Shown: positions 8,486-18,207 of the stretch, one piece after another
How the letters are laid out: each line of letters starts with the position of its first letter
How positions within the stretch are numbered: position 1 is the stretch's first letter
Assembly (NCBI GenBank): GCA_027307115.1
Contig: DAHUXN010000055.1
Span: forward strand, 1 to 64,000
DNA from: Acidobacteriota bacterium
Lineage (GTDB): Bacteria; Acidobacteriota; Terriglobia; Acidiferrales; UBA7541
Length of the DNA: 64,000 nucleotides
Direction: 5' to 3'
Position numbers and translations under genes: made by a program
Notes under the pieces: generated by a model
What the model saw: only the letters and a program-made list of their open reading frames with translations
What the model was told of the DNA's origin: nothing
The model's database searches: none

Positions 8486-9691
8486 ATGATGAAGCACGGA
8501 TCCATTTTTTTGTTTGTACTCGCCACCGTTGTTCTGGCCGTCCAAGCCTCTTCGGGGCATCGATCCAAGCCTCGTGCGGCTAAGGCCGGTTCTCGCGCCG
8601 CGGAATCGCCGATTTTCATTGGAGGGGAGCCCGCAGTGATCTTGGAGAGACCGCAATCGGCTGATCACACCAAACCCCAATTCCTTGGCGCGACCATTCT
8701 GCCGGGAAACGGCATGAACTTGCTTCAGGTCAGAGCTTATTTGCCGGGCAAAGGCGACATTGACGTCATCAACGCGCCGAGCTTGCCCGAAGCCAAAAAC
8801 CTTCTCGAAAATCAAAACGATGCTTTTGGCAACAAGAGTTTTTCCATGGGCGGCGCAATCCTCTTGCCATATCCCAACCGCATCCGCGGAAAGCTCTCGG
8901 CCGACGGAAAGATTATCGAGACCACAATCGGCAACAAGCCGCTGTCCCTTCCGGCGAATTGGAAGGGCAAGAAGCCCGGCGCGGAAGTTCACGCGATGCA
9001 CGGCTTAATTATGTCCGCGCATTTCCGGGACGTGAAATTCCACAACGGCCCAACGGAGTCGACGGTATCGGGTTTCCTGCACGGCGGGAATTTTGACGGC
9101 CACTGGCCCTCCAAAACGGATGTCAGCGTGCGGATGATTTTGAAAAATACTGCACTGGACGTCATCGTCACGGCCAAGAACGTTGGAAACGAAAAGCTGC
9201 CCATGGCCATCAGCTTCCATCCCTACTTCCGGTTTCCCAGCAGCAATCGCGCGCAAGCAAGATTGCACTTGCCAGCCGACATGCGCACGCTCGTGAACAA
9301 TTACGATGACGTTTTCCCAACGGGGAAAGTGGTGACCGTCAAGGGCACGCCATACGATTTTACCGCTCCTGGCGGTGCGCCCCTTGGGCCCACGCTCTAC
9401 ATGGATGATTGCTTCACGGATCTCAAGCGCAACACCGCCGGAAACGCCGTCATCGATGTCATTGATCCCGCCGCGAAATATGGCCTTCGCATCACGGCGC
9501 TTTCGCCGCAAATCAAAGCCATTCAAGCCTACGCTCCGCCTGACAAGGATTTTATCGTCCTCGAACCACAGTTCAACTTGGCGGATCCATTCAACACAAA
9601 AATTTGGGGGCGCAGAAATACCGGCATGGATTGGCTGGCGCCCGGACAGTCCGTATCGTGGCACGTCAGATTGGAGCTGTTTATTCCCTGA
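8486..9691 (+). CDS. Exported aldose 1-epimerase-like protein
   Basis: Predicted mutarotase interconverting alpha and beta anomers of free sugars. The 401-residue protein has an N-terminal Sec signal (KHGSIFLFVLATVVLAVQASSG), so it would act in the periplasm or outside, unlike cytoplasmic GalM. The galactose-mutarotase fold is recognised from the NGMNLLQVRAY opening, AILLPYPNRIRGK (the substrate-binding NR segment), VHAMHGLI with the first active-site His, and ISFHPYFRFP with the catalytic His. FIVLEPQFNLADPFN contains the catalytic Glu. AAAAGGAG about 6 bases upstream supports the ATG. It follows the DUF5695-like gene by 150 bases with its own operator site, so it is at least partly separately controlled. 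Confidence 0.85.
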   Translation: MMKHGSIFLFVLATVVLAVQASSGHRSKPRAAKAGSRAAESPIFIGGEPAVILERPQSADHTKPQFLGATILPGNGMNLLQVRAYLPGKGDIDVINAPSLPEAKNLLENQNDAFGNKSFSMGGAILLPYPNRIRGKLSADGKIIETTIGNKPLSLPANWKGKKPGAEVHAMHGLIMSAHFRDVKFHNGPTESTVSGFLHGGNFDGHWPSKTDVSVRMILKNTALDVIVTAKNVGNEKLPMAISFHPYFRFPSSNRAQARLHLPADMRTLVNNYDDVFPTGKVVTVKGTPYDFTAPGGAPLGPTLYMDDCFTDLKRNTAGNAVIDVIDPAAKYGLRITALSPQIKAIQAYAPPDKDFIVLEPQFNLADPFNTKIWGRRNTGMDWLAPGQSVSWHVRLELFIP

Positions 9692-9795
9692 CGATAGCGC
9701 CAGCCGAACCGATAACCTCGCGTTGGTCTGTGCGCAGCGCGCATCGAAGCGTCTTTTCCACTGTAATGTACTGGCTGGCTCATAGAGGAGGCTGC

Positions 9796-12120
9796 ATGGA
9801 TTCGTACCGTCGCCGTGTGATCGTTTTGGCCGCAATACTTTGTTTCTTGCTCATGCCGGCGCTGGCAAACGCGCAAGGAACTCTCGAGGACTACCAGCGC
9901 GCGCAGCGTTTCCTGGGCGGCAACATGCGCTCGATCGTCTCCGTCGCCGACATTCGTCCCACGTGGATCGAGGGCAGCGACCGCTTCTGGTATCGCAGCG
10001 ATGGCCCGAAGGGCTCGGAGTTCATCTTGGTGGACGCCGTGAAGAATACTAGCGCCCCTGCGTTCGATCATGCGCGGCTGGCGGAGGCTCTATCGCGTGC
10101 CGCTCGGCAGCCTTACGAAGCCACCCGCTTGCCGTTCTACAGTTTCGAATACACCGACAAAGAGAGTGCCATCCGTTTCCAGATCGAAGACGTCGAGTGG
10201 ACCTGTAAACTCACCAATTACGAATGCACGGAAAGTCCGCGCCCAAAAGAAGATCCATACGAGAACGTCTCCCCAGACGGCCGTTGGGCCGCCTACTTGA
10301 AAGACCACAATTTATTTCTTCGTGACACTTCGACCGGAGAGATCGTCCAGTTGACGCGCGACGGCGTGCCTGGATGGGATTACGCGACGCCGCTTCCAGA
10401 CCTTCGCACTCTCGTCACCGAGGGAATTCAACGCGGGGAAGACGCCAAGACGCGCCCGGATCTTTTTTGGTCGCCCGATTCCTCGAAGTTGATCACCTTC
10501 CGGATCGATTCGCGCAGTGCCGGACGCTTCACCACCTTGCAGTTTGTCCCGCCCGGTCAGCTTCGGCCCAAGGCTTACGATTACGTTTACCCGTTGCCCG
10601 GCGAGGCCCTCCCGCATGCGCAAGTGATTGTCTTTGATGTATTGTCCGGCAAGCGAGTCGACGTGAAAACAGCTCCCCTCGACCTTGAGTTTCAAGGCGG
10701 CCCCGGCTATTTTCGGTGGTTCCCCGATAACAAGAGTTTCTTCTATGAACGCGGCACGCGCGGAAACAAAGAAACTCAACTGCGAATTGTCGACGCCGAA
10801 ACAGGCGACGAGAAAGTTTTGATCAGCGAAGAGGACGGCCTGTACATCGATCCCGGCGAACATTTCTTCCGCTACATTCCTGACAATGGAGGCATTCTCT
10901 GGTCGTCAGAGAAAGACGGCTGGAACCAGTTGTACTTGTACGATGACCAGGGCCATTTCAAGAATCAAGTCACGAGAGGTTCTTGGGTTGTCCGCCAAAT
11001 TGAGAGTATCGACGCCAAAAACCATCAAGTTTATTTTCTGGCCGGCGGCCGCGAGAAAAATGAAGATCCGTATCTCACTCATCTCTACCGCGTGAATCTC
11101 GATGGTTCCGGCCTCACCCTCCTTACCCCGGAAAACGCGAATCACACCGTAAGCGTTTCGCCCGACGGTCAATACTTCGTCGACAACTATTCGCGCGTCG
11201 ATTTGCCGGGCGAATCGGTCCTTCGCAGCGGCAAGGACGGTTCCATAGTTCGCGTCCTCGAAAAAACCGATGTAAGTGGACTGCAAAAAATGGGGTGGAA
11301 GAATCCCGAGCCGTTCGAAGGCAAGGCGCTGGACAACACAACAGATTTGTACGGCGTAATCGTGCGTCCGACAAACTTCGATCCGTCAAAGAAGTATCCG
11401 ATCGTCGAGCAGGTTTACACGGGCCCGCAGGGATTCTTCGTGCCTAAATCATTCGGCGCGGCATTGCGTCTTCAATCCATGGCGGAACTGGGATTCGTTG
11501 TGGTCATGGTTGACGGCCGCGGCACCACCGGGCGTTCTCGCGCTTTCCACGAATTTTCCTATCACAACCTCGGCGGTTCATTCGCCGATCACGTCGCGAT
11601 GATCAAGCAGATGGCCGCGAAATATCCGTACATGGATATTACGCGCGTGGGAATTTACGGCACCTCCGCCGGAGGCTACGGTTCCGCGCACGCGATTTTG
11701 CAGTTCCCGGATTTCTACAAAGTGTGCGTCTCCACTTCAGGCGACCACGATCCTCGCCTCGATAAAGCTTGGTGGAACGAGCAGTATCAGGGCTATCCCG
11801 TCGGAAAAGATTACGAAGAACAATCAAACGTGACAATGGCGAACCGCCTCAAAGGGCACTTGCTCCTCATTCACGGCGATATCGACAACAATGTGAATCC
11901 GGTCGAAACAATGCGTCTCGTCGATGCGCTGATGACCGCAAATAAGAATTTCGACATGCTCTATGTTCCGAATATGTTTCACGGCGACAGCGGCCCGCAC
12001 GCGTTGTATGTCAGCCGTCGCCGCTGGGATTATTTTGTGCAGTACTTGCTCGGCGTTACGCCGCCCACGGATTTTGAGATTAAGGAACGAAGGCTTCCGC
12101 CGCTTCCGAGGAGACCTTAA
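9796..12120 (+). CDS. Secreted dipeptidyl peptidase IV / prolyl oligopeptidase (S9 family)
   Basis: A serine peptidase of 774 residues, predicted to release N-terminal dipeptides or cut after proline in the periplasm. The ATG at 9796 has AGGAGG 5-10 bases upstream and is followed directly by a signal peptide (RRRVIVLAAILCFLLMPALANAQ). An in-frame reading extends to 9604 but overlaps the epimerase gene and lacks a ribosome site. An N-terminal DPP-IV-type beta-propeller spans about 60-500 (SPDGRWAAYLKDHNLFL, WSPDSSKLITFRID, WSSEKDGWNQLYLYD). The alpha/beta-hydrolase domain has Ser624 in GTSAGGYG, Asp697 in HGDIDNNV and His729 in MFHGDSG, a complete triad. Spacing and order match DPP-IV. Confidence 0.9.
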   Translation: MDSYRRRVIVLAAILCFLLMPALANAQGTLEDYQRAQRFLGGNMRSIVSVADIRPTWIEGSDRFWYRSDGPKGSEFILVDAVKNTSAPAFDHARLAEALSRAARQPYEATRLPFYSFEYTDKESAIRFQIEDVEWTCKLTNYECTESPRPKEDPYENVSPDGRWAAYLKDHNLFLRDTSTGEIVQLTRDGVPGWDYATPLPDLRTLVTEGIQRGEDAKTRPDLFWSPDSSKLITFRIDSRSAGRFTTLQFVPPGQLRPKAYDYVYPLPGEALPHAQVIVFDVLSGKRVDVKTAPLDLEFQGGPGYFRWFPDNKSFFYERGTRGNKETQLRIVDAETGDEKVLISEEDGLYIDPGEHFFRYIPDNGGILWSSEKDGWNQLYLYDDQGHFKNQVTRGSWVVRQIESIDAKNHQVYFLAGGREKNEDPYLTHLYRVNLDGSGLTLLTPENANHTVSVSPDGQYFVDNYSRVDLPGESVLRSGKDGSIVRVLEKTDVSGLQKMGWKNPEPFEGKALDNTTDLYGVIVRPTNFDPSKKYPIVEQVYTGPQGFFVPKSFGAALRLQSMAELGFVVVMVDGRGTTGRSRAFHEFSYHNLGGSFADHVAMIKQMAAKYPYMDITRVGIYGTSAGGYGSAHAILQFPDFYKVCVSTSGDHDPRLDKAWWNEQYQGYPVGKDYEEQSNVTMANRLKGHLLLIHGDIDNNVNPVETMRLVDALMTANKNFDMLYVPNMFHGDSGPHALYVSRRRWDYFVQYLLGVTPPTDFEIKERRLPPLPRRP

Positions 12121-12203
12121 ATTCGCTCAGGTCTCTACGGCGTGCGCATGGAAATCGCAGATCAGAAGAGGCTCGATTATCAGCCTCAAAGAAAGGCCCG
12201 GAA

Positions 12204-15200
12204 ATGCTTAAAATGAATCGCGTCCTCGTTAATTTAATTCTCAGTGTCGTCGTTGTGACCACATGCGCTCTCCCAAGCTTCGCCCAGCGTCGCCGTGGCC
12301 CGGGCGGTCAGGAACAGTTTCGCTTCCGTTTCATCGGTCCCACCGTCGGCAATCGCGTCGCCGCCGTCGCTGGCGTGCCGGGAGATCCGAATGTTTACTA
12401 CGCTGGCGCGGCGTCGGGCGGCGTTTGGAAAACTACCGACGGAGGTGGCCGCTGGCTGCCCATTTTTGATAAGGAGCCAGTGGCCGCGATTGGCGCGCTC
12501 GCCGTGGCGCCCTCTGATCCGAACGTTGTATGGGCCGGCACGGGCGAAGCGTGGGCCATTCGCGACAGCGATGTGATGGGCAATGGCGTTTATAAGTCTA
12601 CCGATGCGGGAAAGACCTGGACGCACATGGGACTCGATGCGACGGGACGCATTGGCCGCGTGATTGTGAATCCGCGCGACGCAAACAACGTCTTTGTTTG
12701 TGCACTTGGCCGTGCGACGGGCCCGCAACAGGAGCGCGGCGTCTACCGCACTACGGATGGCGGGAAGAACTGGGAACGCGTTTTGTTTGTCGACGAAAAT
12801 ACGGGATGCTCTGGCCTCGCGATGGACCCGCACAATCCTGACGTATTGTTTGCAGGCACGTGGCAGATCGTCATGCATACGTATGGCGAATTTAGCGGTG
12901 GACCCGGCAGCGGTGTTTATGTCTCGCGTGACGGCGGCACGAAGTGGACGCGCATCGAGGGCCACGGCATGCCAAAGTCGCCCGTCGGGAAAATTGACGT
13001 AGCCGTAGCGCCGACGGATTCCGAGCGCGTCTATGCATTGATTCAAACCAAAGATCAAGGCTCCGTCTGGCGCTCGGACGACGGCGGTGAAAATTGGCGC
13101 GTCGTCAACTGGCAGCGCGCGCTAATCGGTCGCGCGGGCTATTACATTCGCATCGCGGTTTCGCCGGGTAACGAGGATGAAATATATGTCGCAAACAGCA
13201 GCTTCTTTCAATCCATAGACGGCGGCGAAACCTTCAAGCAGGTTCCCTGGGGCGGCGACAATCACGACATTTGGGTTGATCCCAAGAATCCAAATCGCTT
13301 CGCCCTCACGAACGACGGTGGCCTTCTGATCACCACGGCGCACGGGCGCGGTTTCACTCGCGTCACGTTGCCCATCGGCCAGATGTATCACGTCGCTGTC
13401 GACAATCAGATTCCTTACGAAGTTTACAGCAACATGCAAGACGATGGCAACATGCGCGGGCCAAGCACATCGTTTGGATTTGCTTTCGGTGGCGGCGAGC
13501 AGCCGGGTTGGGACCATGCCATGGGCGGCTGCGAATCCGGCTGGACGCTGCCGGATCTATCCGATCCGAATATCGTCTGGGCCACCTGCTATGGAAATGA
13601 AGTAACGCGCTGGGATGCGCGAACCAAGATGGCCCGTTCCGTCAGTCCTTGGATTCACACGCTGGACTCCGCTCCAAACGACACGAAATACCGCTGTCAT
13701 TGGACGCCGCCCCTCGCGATTGATCCCTTCGATAACAATACGGTCTACTACGGCTGCCAGGTGATTTTCAAAACCAGCGATGGCGGAGTGCACTGGTCTG
13801 TCATCAGTCCTGACCTCTCGACAAACGATCCCAGCAGAATCGTTTCCTCCGGCGGCATCGTCGGAGATAACCTCGGCCAATTTTACGGCGAGGTCGTTTT
13901 CGCCATCGCTCCCTCGCAAATCCGGAAAGGCCTGATCTGGGCGGGAACAAACGACGGCCAGGTCTGGTACACCAAGGACGGCGGCGGTCACTGGAACAAC
14001 GTCACGAAGAATATTTCCGGATTGCCCGCCTGGGGCACCGTTACGAGTATCGAGCCTTCGCATTTTGAAGCAGGCGCCGCGTACGTCTCAATCGATTTTC
14101 ACCTGATGGACAACCGCGATCCTTACATCTATAAGACCACCGATTTCGGCCAGACCTGGACGCGGATCTCCAGCGATTTGCCCAAGAACGAATTGTCGTA
14201 CGTTCGCGTTGTCGCCGAAGATCCGAATTGCAAAGGACTTCTCTTCGCCGGCACCGGAAATGACTTGTATTACTCGTCTGACGATGGCGGGCACTGGAAG
14301 GCGCTCGACGATGGCCTACCGCACGCCACGGTTTCCTGGGCTGTCGTGCAAAAGCAATTCCACGATCTCGTCGTTTCCACATACGGCCGCGGACTTTACA
14401 TCCTCGACGACATCTCGCCGCTCGAGCAGATGGCAAAGGATCATTCCGACGCCGCTGTGCGATTCTTCGCGCCGCGCGCCACCTACCGCTTTGTCCGCGG
14501 TGGGCGTGCCATCCTCGATTACTCACTCAAGTCAGCGACAAAGCAGCCGGTTCAAATTGAAGTTCTCGACGAGCACAACAACGTGATTCGCAAACTGAAA
14601 GCCCCGGGAAAGGCTGGCATGAACCGAACGGCCTGGGACCTGCGTTACGAACCTCCTCACCTGATCGCGCTACGCACTGCCGCTCCCGATAATCCGCACA
14701 TCTGGGACGAGCCTCGTTTCCGAGGCAAAGATTCGCGCCCCATCACGCACTGGGGAATTGAGGGAGCGCAAGTCGGCCCCATCGCCGCGCCTGGCAAATA
14801 CACTCTGCGGCTCACCGTCAACGGCCAAGCATTCACTCAGCCGCTCACAATTCTCAAAGATCCGCACGCGTCAAGCACGGACGCCGATATCGACGCCTCC
14901 GTGAAAACGCTGCTTCGCATTCGCGACGACATCACCCGCACATCAGACATGGTCAACCGTATCGAGTGGATGCGAAAGCAACTCGAAGATGTGAACGCGA
15001 TGCTCGCCGAGCAGAAAAGCAAGGCTGATTTGCGGAAGTCCGTTCAGCAAATGGATCAGAAAATGCAGTCCGTGGAATTCAAGCTGATCACGCGTGAAGA
15101 CGCGAACAGCGACGATAAATACTACACGGACGCCTACAAGGTTTATCTGAATCTAATCTGGCTTAACGGGGAAGTGGGCACCGGAGCGGGAGACGTCGCA

Positions 15201-15404
15201 GGCGGCGCGGATTTTGCTCCTACTCCTGCGTCGCTCGAAGTGCTCCAGAACATCGAGAAAAGTCTTTCGGAGGCGGCCGCGGATTATCAGAATCTGATGA
15301 CGCAACAAGTTCCCGCCTTCGACCGCACATTGACGCAGCAGGGAATTACGCCGTTAACCGCTGCCTTGCCTCCAGTCGCCGCCGCGAGCAGCGCGATGCC
15401 CTGA
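12204..15404 (+). CDS. Giant secreted BNR/sortilin-like repeat protein
   Basis: A 1066-residue exported protein with a Sec signal (VNLILSVVVVTTCALPSFAQ). Residues of about 35-740 form one or two beta-propellers with Asp-box/BNR motifs such as GVWKTTDGGGRW, GVYKSTDAGKTW, GVYRTTDGGKNW, SVWRSDDGGENW and YYSSDDGGHW. This is the VPS10/sortilin-type and glycosyl-hydrolase BNR pattern common in Acidobacteriota and Gemmatimonadota secretomes. Residues of about 780-880 form an Ig-like beta domain (GMNRTAWDLRYEPPH, GKYTLRLTVNGQ). The last ~150 residues are helical (RTSDMVNRIEWMRKQLEDVNAMLAEQ). No sialidase catalytic arginine triad could be identified, so binding rather than hydrolysis is plausible. It follows the S9 peptidase by 83 bases on the same strand. 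Confidence 0.78.
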   Translation: MLKMNRVLVNLILSVVVVTTCALPSFAQRRRGPGGQEQFRFRFIGPTVGNRVAAVAGVPGDPNVYYAGAASGGVWKTTDGGGRWLPIFDKEPVAAIGALAVAPSDPNVVWAGTGEAWAIRDSDVMGNGVYKSTDAGKTWTHMGLDATGRIGRVIVNPRDANNVFVCALGRATGPQQERGVYRTTDGGKNWERVLFVDENTGCSGLAMDPHNPDVLFAGTWQIVMHTYGEFSGGPGSGVYVSRDGGTKWTRIEGHGMPKSPVGKIDVAVAPTDSERVYALIQTKDQGSVWRSDDGGENWRVVNWQRALIGRAGYYIRIAVSPGNEDEIYVANSSFFQSIDGGETFKQVPWGGDNHDIWVDPKNPNRFALTNDGGLLITTAHGRGFTRVTLPIGQMYHVAVDNQIPYEVYSNMQDDGNMRGPSTSFGFAFGGGEQPGWDHAMGGCESGWTLPDLSDPNIVWATCYGNEVTRWDARTKMARSVSPWIHTLDSAPNDTKYRCHWTPPLAIDPFDNNTVYYGCQVIFKTSDGGVHWSVISPDLSTNDPSRIVSSGGIVGDNLGQFYGEVVFAIAPSQIRKGLIWAGTNDGQVWYTKDGGGHWNNVTKNISGLPAWGTVTSIEPSHFEAGAAYVSIDFHLMDNRDPYIYKTTDFGQTWTRISSDLPKNELSYVRVVAEDPNCKGLLFAGTGNDLYYSSDDGGHWKALDDGLPHATVSWAVVQKQFHDLVVSTYGRGLYILDDISPLEQMAKDHSDAAVRFFAPRATYRFVRGGRAILDYSLKSATKQPVQIEVLDEHNNVIRKLKAPGKAGMNRTAWDLRYEPPHLIALRTAAPDNPHIWDEPRFRGKDSRPITHWGIEGAQVGPIAAPGKYTLRLTVNGQAFTQPLTILKDPHASSTDADIDASVKTLLRIRDDITRTSDMVNRIEWMRKQLEDVNAMLAEQKSKADLRKSVQQMDQKMQSVEFKLITREDANSDDKYYTDAYKVYLNLIWLNGEVGTGAGDVAGGADFAPTPASLEVLQNIEKSLSEAAADYQNLMTQQVPAFDRTLTQQGITPLTAALPPVAAASSAMP

Positions 15405-15633
15405 CAGTTTTTTGAAAAACTCTACTCGCTGTCATTCCGACGAGCAGCCGCGATGAGGAACCTGCTGTTTCCTTGGATTTGAGCAAGCCCCGGTTCCCTC
15501 GCGGCGGCAGAGACGGCCATCAGAAGCGCTTTTTCAACAAGCTGCTAAAGGGATACGACATGCGTCGGCCACAAGAAACGGCGCTAGTTTGATGGACGAA
15601 ACAGGATGACAAGTCTAGCGAGGGGCGGGCGAG

Positions 15634-16335
15634 TTACGCGCGGCGCTGCTTCAGAAATTCTTTCAGCGTGCGCCCTGCATTATGAATGTGGCGCTCGAGT
15701 AATTCGCAGGCCGCGGCCGTGTTTCGCCCGCGGCACAATTCGAGAAGCATGCGATGTTCCTGCTTGGCGCGTTCAAACGCGTGCGTCAGGTAAAGTTGCA
15801 GTCGCGTGTAGCGGTCCCCGTTGTTATTGATTGTTTGAATCATCGACATGAAGCGGGGGCGGTTGGCCCGCGAATACAGTATGGAATGAAATTGCCAGTT
15901 CAAGCGGCCCCAGGTTCCCACTTCTTCTTCCTTCCACAGCGCCTTTTCGTACGTTTCCAGGATCGCTTCCGCCTGCTTAAAGTCATCTTCAGTCAGGTTC
16001 GGTATGGAGAGTCGCAATACCTCGCTTTCGAGCAGCACGCGAATATCGAATAACTCTTCGATTTCTTCGGGTGAAAGCGCGGAAACAACGCCGCCGCGGT
16101 GCGGCACGATGGTAATCAGCCCCTCTGCCTCCAACTGACGCATTGCCTCGCGAACAGGGATGCGGCTCACCTGAAAATCCGACGCGATCGCGTCCTGACG
16201 CAATTGCTCGCCTTCCTGAATTTCGCCCCTAATGATCATTTCGCGGAGTTTGTCCGCCACAGCGGAAGCGAGCGACGTCCTGGGTATGCCGTTGCCGGGG
16301 GTTTTGATTACTTGGCCTTCAACCTTTGGATTCAT
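15634..16335 (-). CDS. GntR-family transcriptional regulator, FCD (FadR) subfamily
   Basis: A 233-residue cytoplasmic DNA-binding regulator. The N-terminal winged helix (about 20-90) contains SLASAVADKLREMIIRGEIQEGEQL and the recognition part VSRIPVREAMRQLEAEGLI, a textbook GntR signature. The rest (about 95-225) is an all-helical FCD ligand-binding domain (LFDIRVLLESEVLRLSIPNL...LNWQFHSILYSRANRP, EHRMLLELCRGRNTAAACELLERHI) that usually binds a carboxylic acid through metal-coordinating histidines. It lies 155 bases downstream of an APC permease in the same direction, suggesting that it regulates the permease and its substrate pathway. The gap between them has two CTCGGATA repeats. The ligand is not identifiable. 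Confidence 0.9.
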   Translation of the reverse strand: MNPKVEGQVIKTPGNGIPRTSLASAVADKLREMIIRGEIQEGEQLRQDAIASDFQVSRIPVREAMRQLEAEGLITIVPHRGGVVSALSPEEIEELFDIRVLLESEVLRLSIPNLTEDDFKQAEAILETYEKALWKEEEVGTWGRLNWQFHSILYSRANRPRFMSMIQTINNNGDRYTRLQLYLTHAFERAKQEHRMLLELCRGRNTAAACELLERHIHNAGRTLKEFLKQRRA

Positions 16336-16353
16336 GGGCTTATAGCCAATAGA

Positions 16354-16421
16354 CTCGGATAACTAGAGTCAATCGTTGTAAATCACCGCAGAAGATATCA
16401 TATTATTCATTAGCTCGGATA
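16354..16421. promoter_or_regulatory. Paired CTCGGATA repeats upstream of the GntR gene
   Basis: The octamer CTCGGATA occurs at 16354-16361 and again at 16414-16421, exactly 60 bases apart. Both sites therefore face the same side of the helix in an A/T-rich stretch just upstream of the GntR start (16335, minus strand). The first copy sits inside the imperfect palindrome GACTCGGATAACTAGAGTC. This is a candidate autoregulatory operator pair. No regulator is known to use this motif, and chance cannot be excluded. Confidence 0.35.
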
Positions 16422-16490
16422 GGTTTTATACTATTTTCAGTACATTCTAGCCGGTCGCTCACTTGCCCAGAGGTACCGCCGTTGGCTCCC

Positions 16491-18032
16491 TTAAGCTGAC
16501 TCCGGGCTGGATTCAGCATCTCGAACTTCCCGCAAACTGGCGGACCGCGATAGCACCCCGTACACCGGAATCCCCAAGAGTACAATCACCAACCCCGGCC
16601 AGGTCGTTGACGCGCGATAGGTGAAAAGCATTGCCAGAATGGCTCCCGCGCCCACGATATAAACCACCGGAAGCCACGGGTATCCCACAGCACGGTAGGG
16701 CCGCTCAGCGTTGGGCCGGACAATCCTCAGGCGAAAGATTCCCGCAATCGTCAAAATGTAAAAAATCAGCGCCGCGGAAATCACGTAATTGAGCAAGTTG
16801 CTGTAGAGGTTCCCGTACTCCCGTGTTACCGGATCGAACGTGCGCGGCAAAACCAAAAACGCGGCCCAGATCCCTTGTATCAACAGCGCGTGCGCAGGGA
16901 CGCGCGCGCGATTGAGCCGGGCTGCCGCGGGAAAGAACAGCCCGTGTCGCGCCATCGCGTAATAGGCCCGCGCGCCGGCCAGTGTAAGAGCATTGATCGT
17001 CCCGATGGTTGAAACCATGATGGCCGCCGCCATCAGCGCCGCGCCTGCCACCGGGAAAATTCTCTGCAACATCGCCGTTGCCACGCGGTCCGATGGCGCA
17101 TGCTGAATCGCGGAAAGCGGCAGCACCACAAGGTAGGCCACGTTTGCGAGCAGATACAGAACGATCACAATAATCGTTCCAATACCCAGCGCGCGCGGCA
17201 AATTCTTTTTCGGATCCTTCACTTCACCGGCCGTGAACGTAATATCGTGCCACGAATCCGCGGAAAACAATGATCCAGTTTGTGCCACGCAAATCGCCGC
17301 GAATAATCCGAACGCCGTCACCGCGCTCAGTCCTGAAGCAACAGGCGTCACGCCAACGGCTGTCCACGCATGTGAGAAGTTCTGCCGCACGACATCGAGA
17401 TTCAAACCCACCGTCAGTCCCAGCACGATCAGCGCCAGCAATGCGCCCGTTTTTGCCACCGTGAAGACATTCTGAACAATTTTGCCGTATTCCAGGCCGC
17501 GGCTGTTCGTCCACGTCAGAATTACAATCATCGCAATCGCCAAAAGCTGTGCCGTCGAAAGTGAAAACGCGTAGCCGCTTGAAATGTGAATGGGATGAAT
17601 CAGGTAATTGTCTTCGGATATTCGCGGGAAAAGGACGCCGGAGAAGCGCGCGAACGCAATCGCAACCGCTGCAATCGTTCCCGTTTGAATCACGGTGCAC
17701 AGCGTCCATCCATAGAGGAATCCCCACAACGGCGAAAAAGCTTCGCGCAAAAAAATGTACATGCCGCCCGCGCGCGGCATCATTGCCGCCAGTTCTCCGT
17801 AGGAGAGCGCCCCAGCGACAGTAAGCACGCCCGCGAAAGCCCATGCCACTAGCAACCAGCCCGCGCTGCCAATCTGGCGAGCCATATCGGCCGAGACGAT
17901 GAAAATTCCCGAACCGATCATCACCCCAACAACGACCATCACGCAGTCGAAGAGCCCGAGTCCCCGAGCAAATGTCGGGCCCGCATTCGGCACCGCTCCA
18001 GTCACCGCGGGACGATTCAGATTTGAGCTCAT
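16491..18032 (-). CDS. APC-superfamily amino acid permease
   Basis: A 513-residue inner-membrane transporter with about 12 hydrophobic helices. The first, LGLFDCVMVVVGVMIGSGIFIVSADMARQ, contains the GSGIF substrate-binding motif of TM1 in APC transporters. AAMMPRAGGMYIFLREAFSPLWGFLYGW is the conserved TM2-TM3 region (PRAGG.Y.FLREA.G). The amino-acid/polyamine/cationic family most resembles LAT-type exchangers and serine/threonine permeases; substrate is not decidable. It is transcribed away from the sialidase-like gene and toward the GntR regulator. A strong 38-bp inverted repeat in its promoter region may be the control site. Confidence 0.9.
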   Translation of the reverse strand: MSSNLNRPAVTGAVPNAGPTFARGLGLFDCVMVVVGVMIGSGIFIVSADMARQIGSAGWLLVAWAFAGVLTVAGALSYGELAAMMPRAGGMYIFLREAFSPLWGFLYGWTLCTVIQTGTIAAVAIAFARFSGVLFPRISEDNYLIHPIHISSGYAFSLSTAQLLAIAMIVILTWTNSRGLEYGKIVQNVFTVAKTGALLALIVLGLTVGLNLDVVRQNFSHAWTAVGVTPVASGLSAVTAFGLFAAICVAQTGSLFSADSWHDITFTAGEVKDPKKNLPRALGIGTIIVIVLYLLANVAYLVVLPLSAIQHAPSDRVATAMLQRIFPVAGAALMAAAIMVSTIGTINALTLAGARAYYAMARHGLFFPAAARLNRARVPAHALLIQGIWAAFLVLPRTFDPVTREYGNLYSNLLNYVISAALIFYILTIAGIFRLRIVRPNAERPYRAVGYPWLPVVYIVGAGAILAMLFTYRASTTWPGLVIVLLGIPVYGVLSRSASLREVRDAESSPESA

Positions 18033-18104
18033 CAGGGCTTTCCTATTGCCTCAGAATCCGGCCTGCCAACAGCGCAACCTACGAACAATCGCAAGGCGAC
18101 AAAC

Positions 18105-18142
18105 GGCTTGCATAATATATGCACTGCGCTATATTGCAAGCC
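18105..18142. promoter_or_regulatory. 38-bp inverted repeat in the permease/BNR divergent promoter
   Basis: Perfect 8-bp arms GGCTTGCA and TGCAAGCC enclose an A/T-rich centre. Inside it a second perfect palindrome, TGCATA-ATA-TATGCA, occupies 18109-18123. The nested symmetry lies between the divergent permease (start 18032) and BNR-protein (start 18208) genes, where an operator controlling both would be expected. The nearby GntR-family gene is an obvious candidate binder, but this is inference. Confidence 0.5.
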
Positions 18143-18207
18143 TTCTTCTACTTACGCGACCCGCCTTCCTGTGGCCGCGCAAGGTACGCTTGCGAATCGG
18201 AGGTTTC

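Noticed and set aside
9005-9835. 276-codon minus-strand frame opposite the epimerase and the S9 start
   Set aside because: Shadow of two well-supported sense genes; no domain and no ribosome site.
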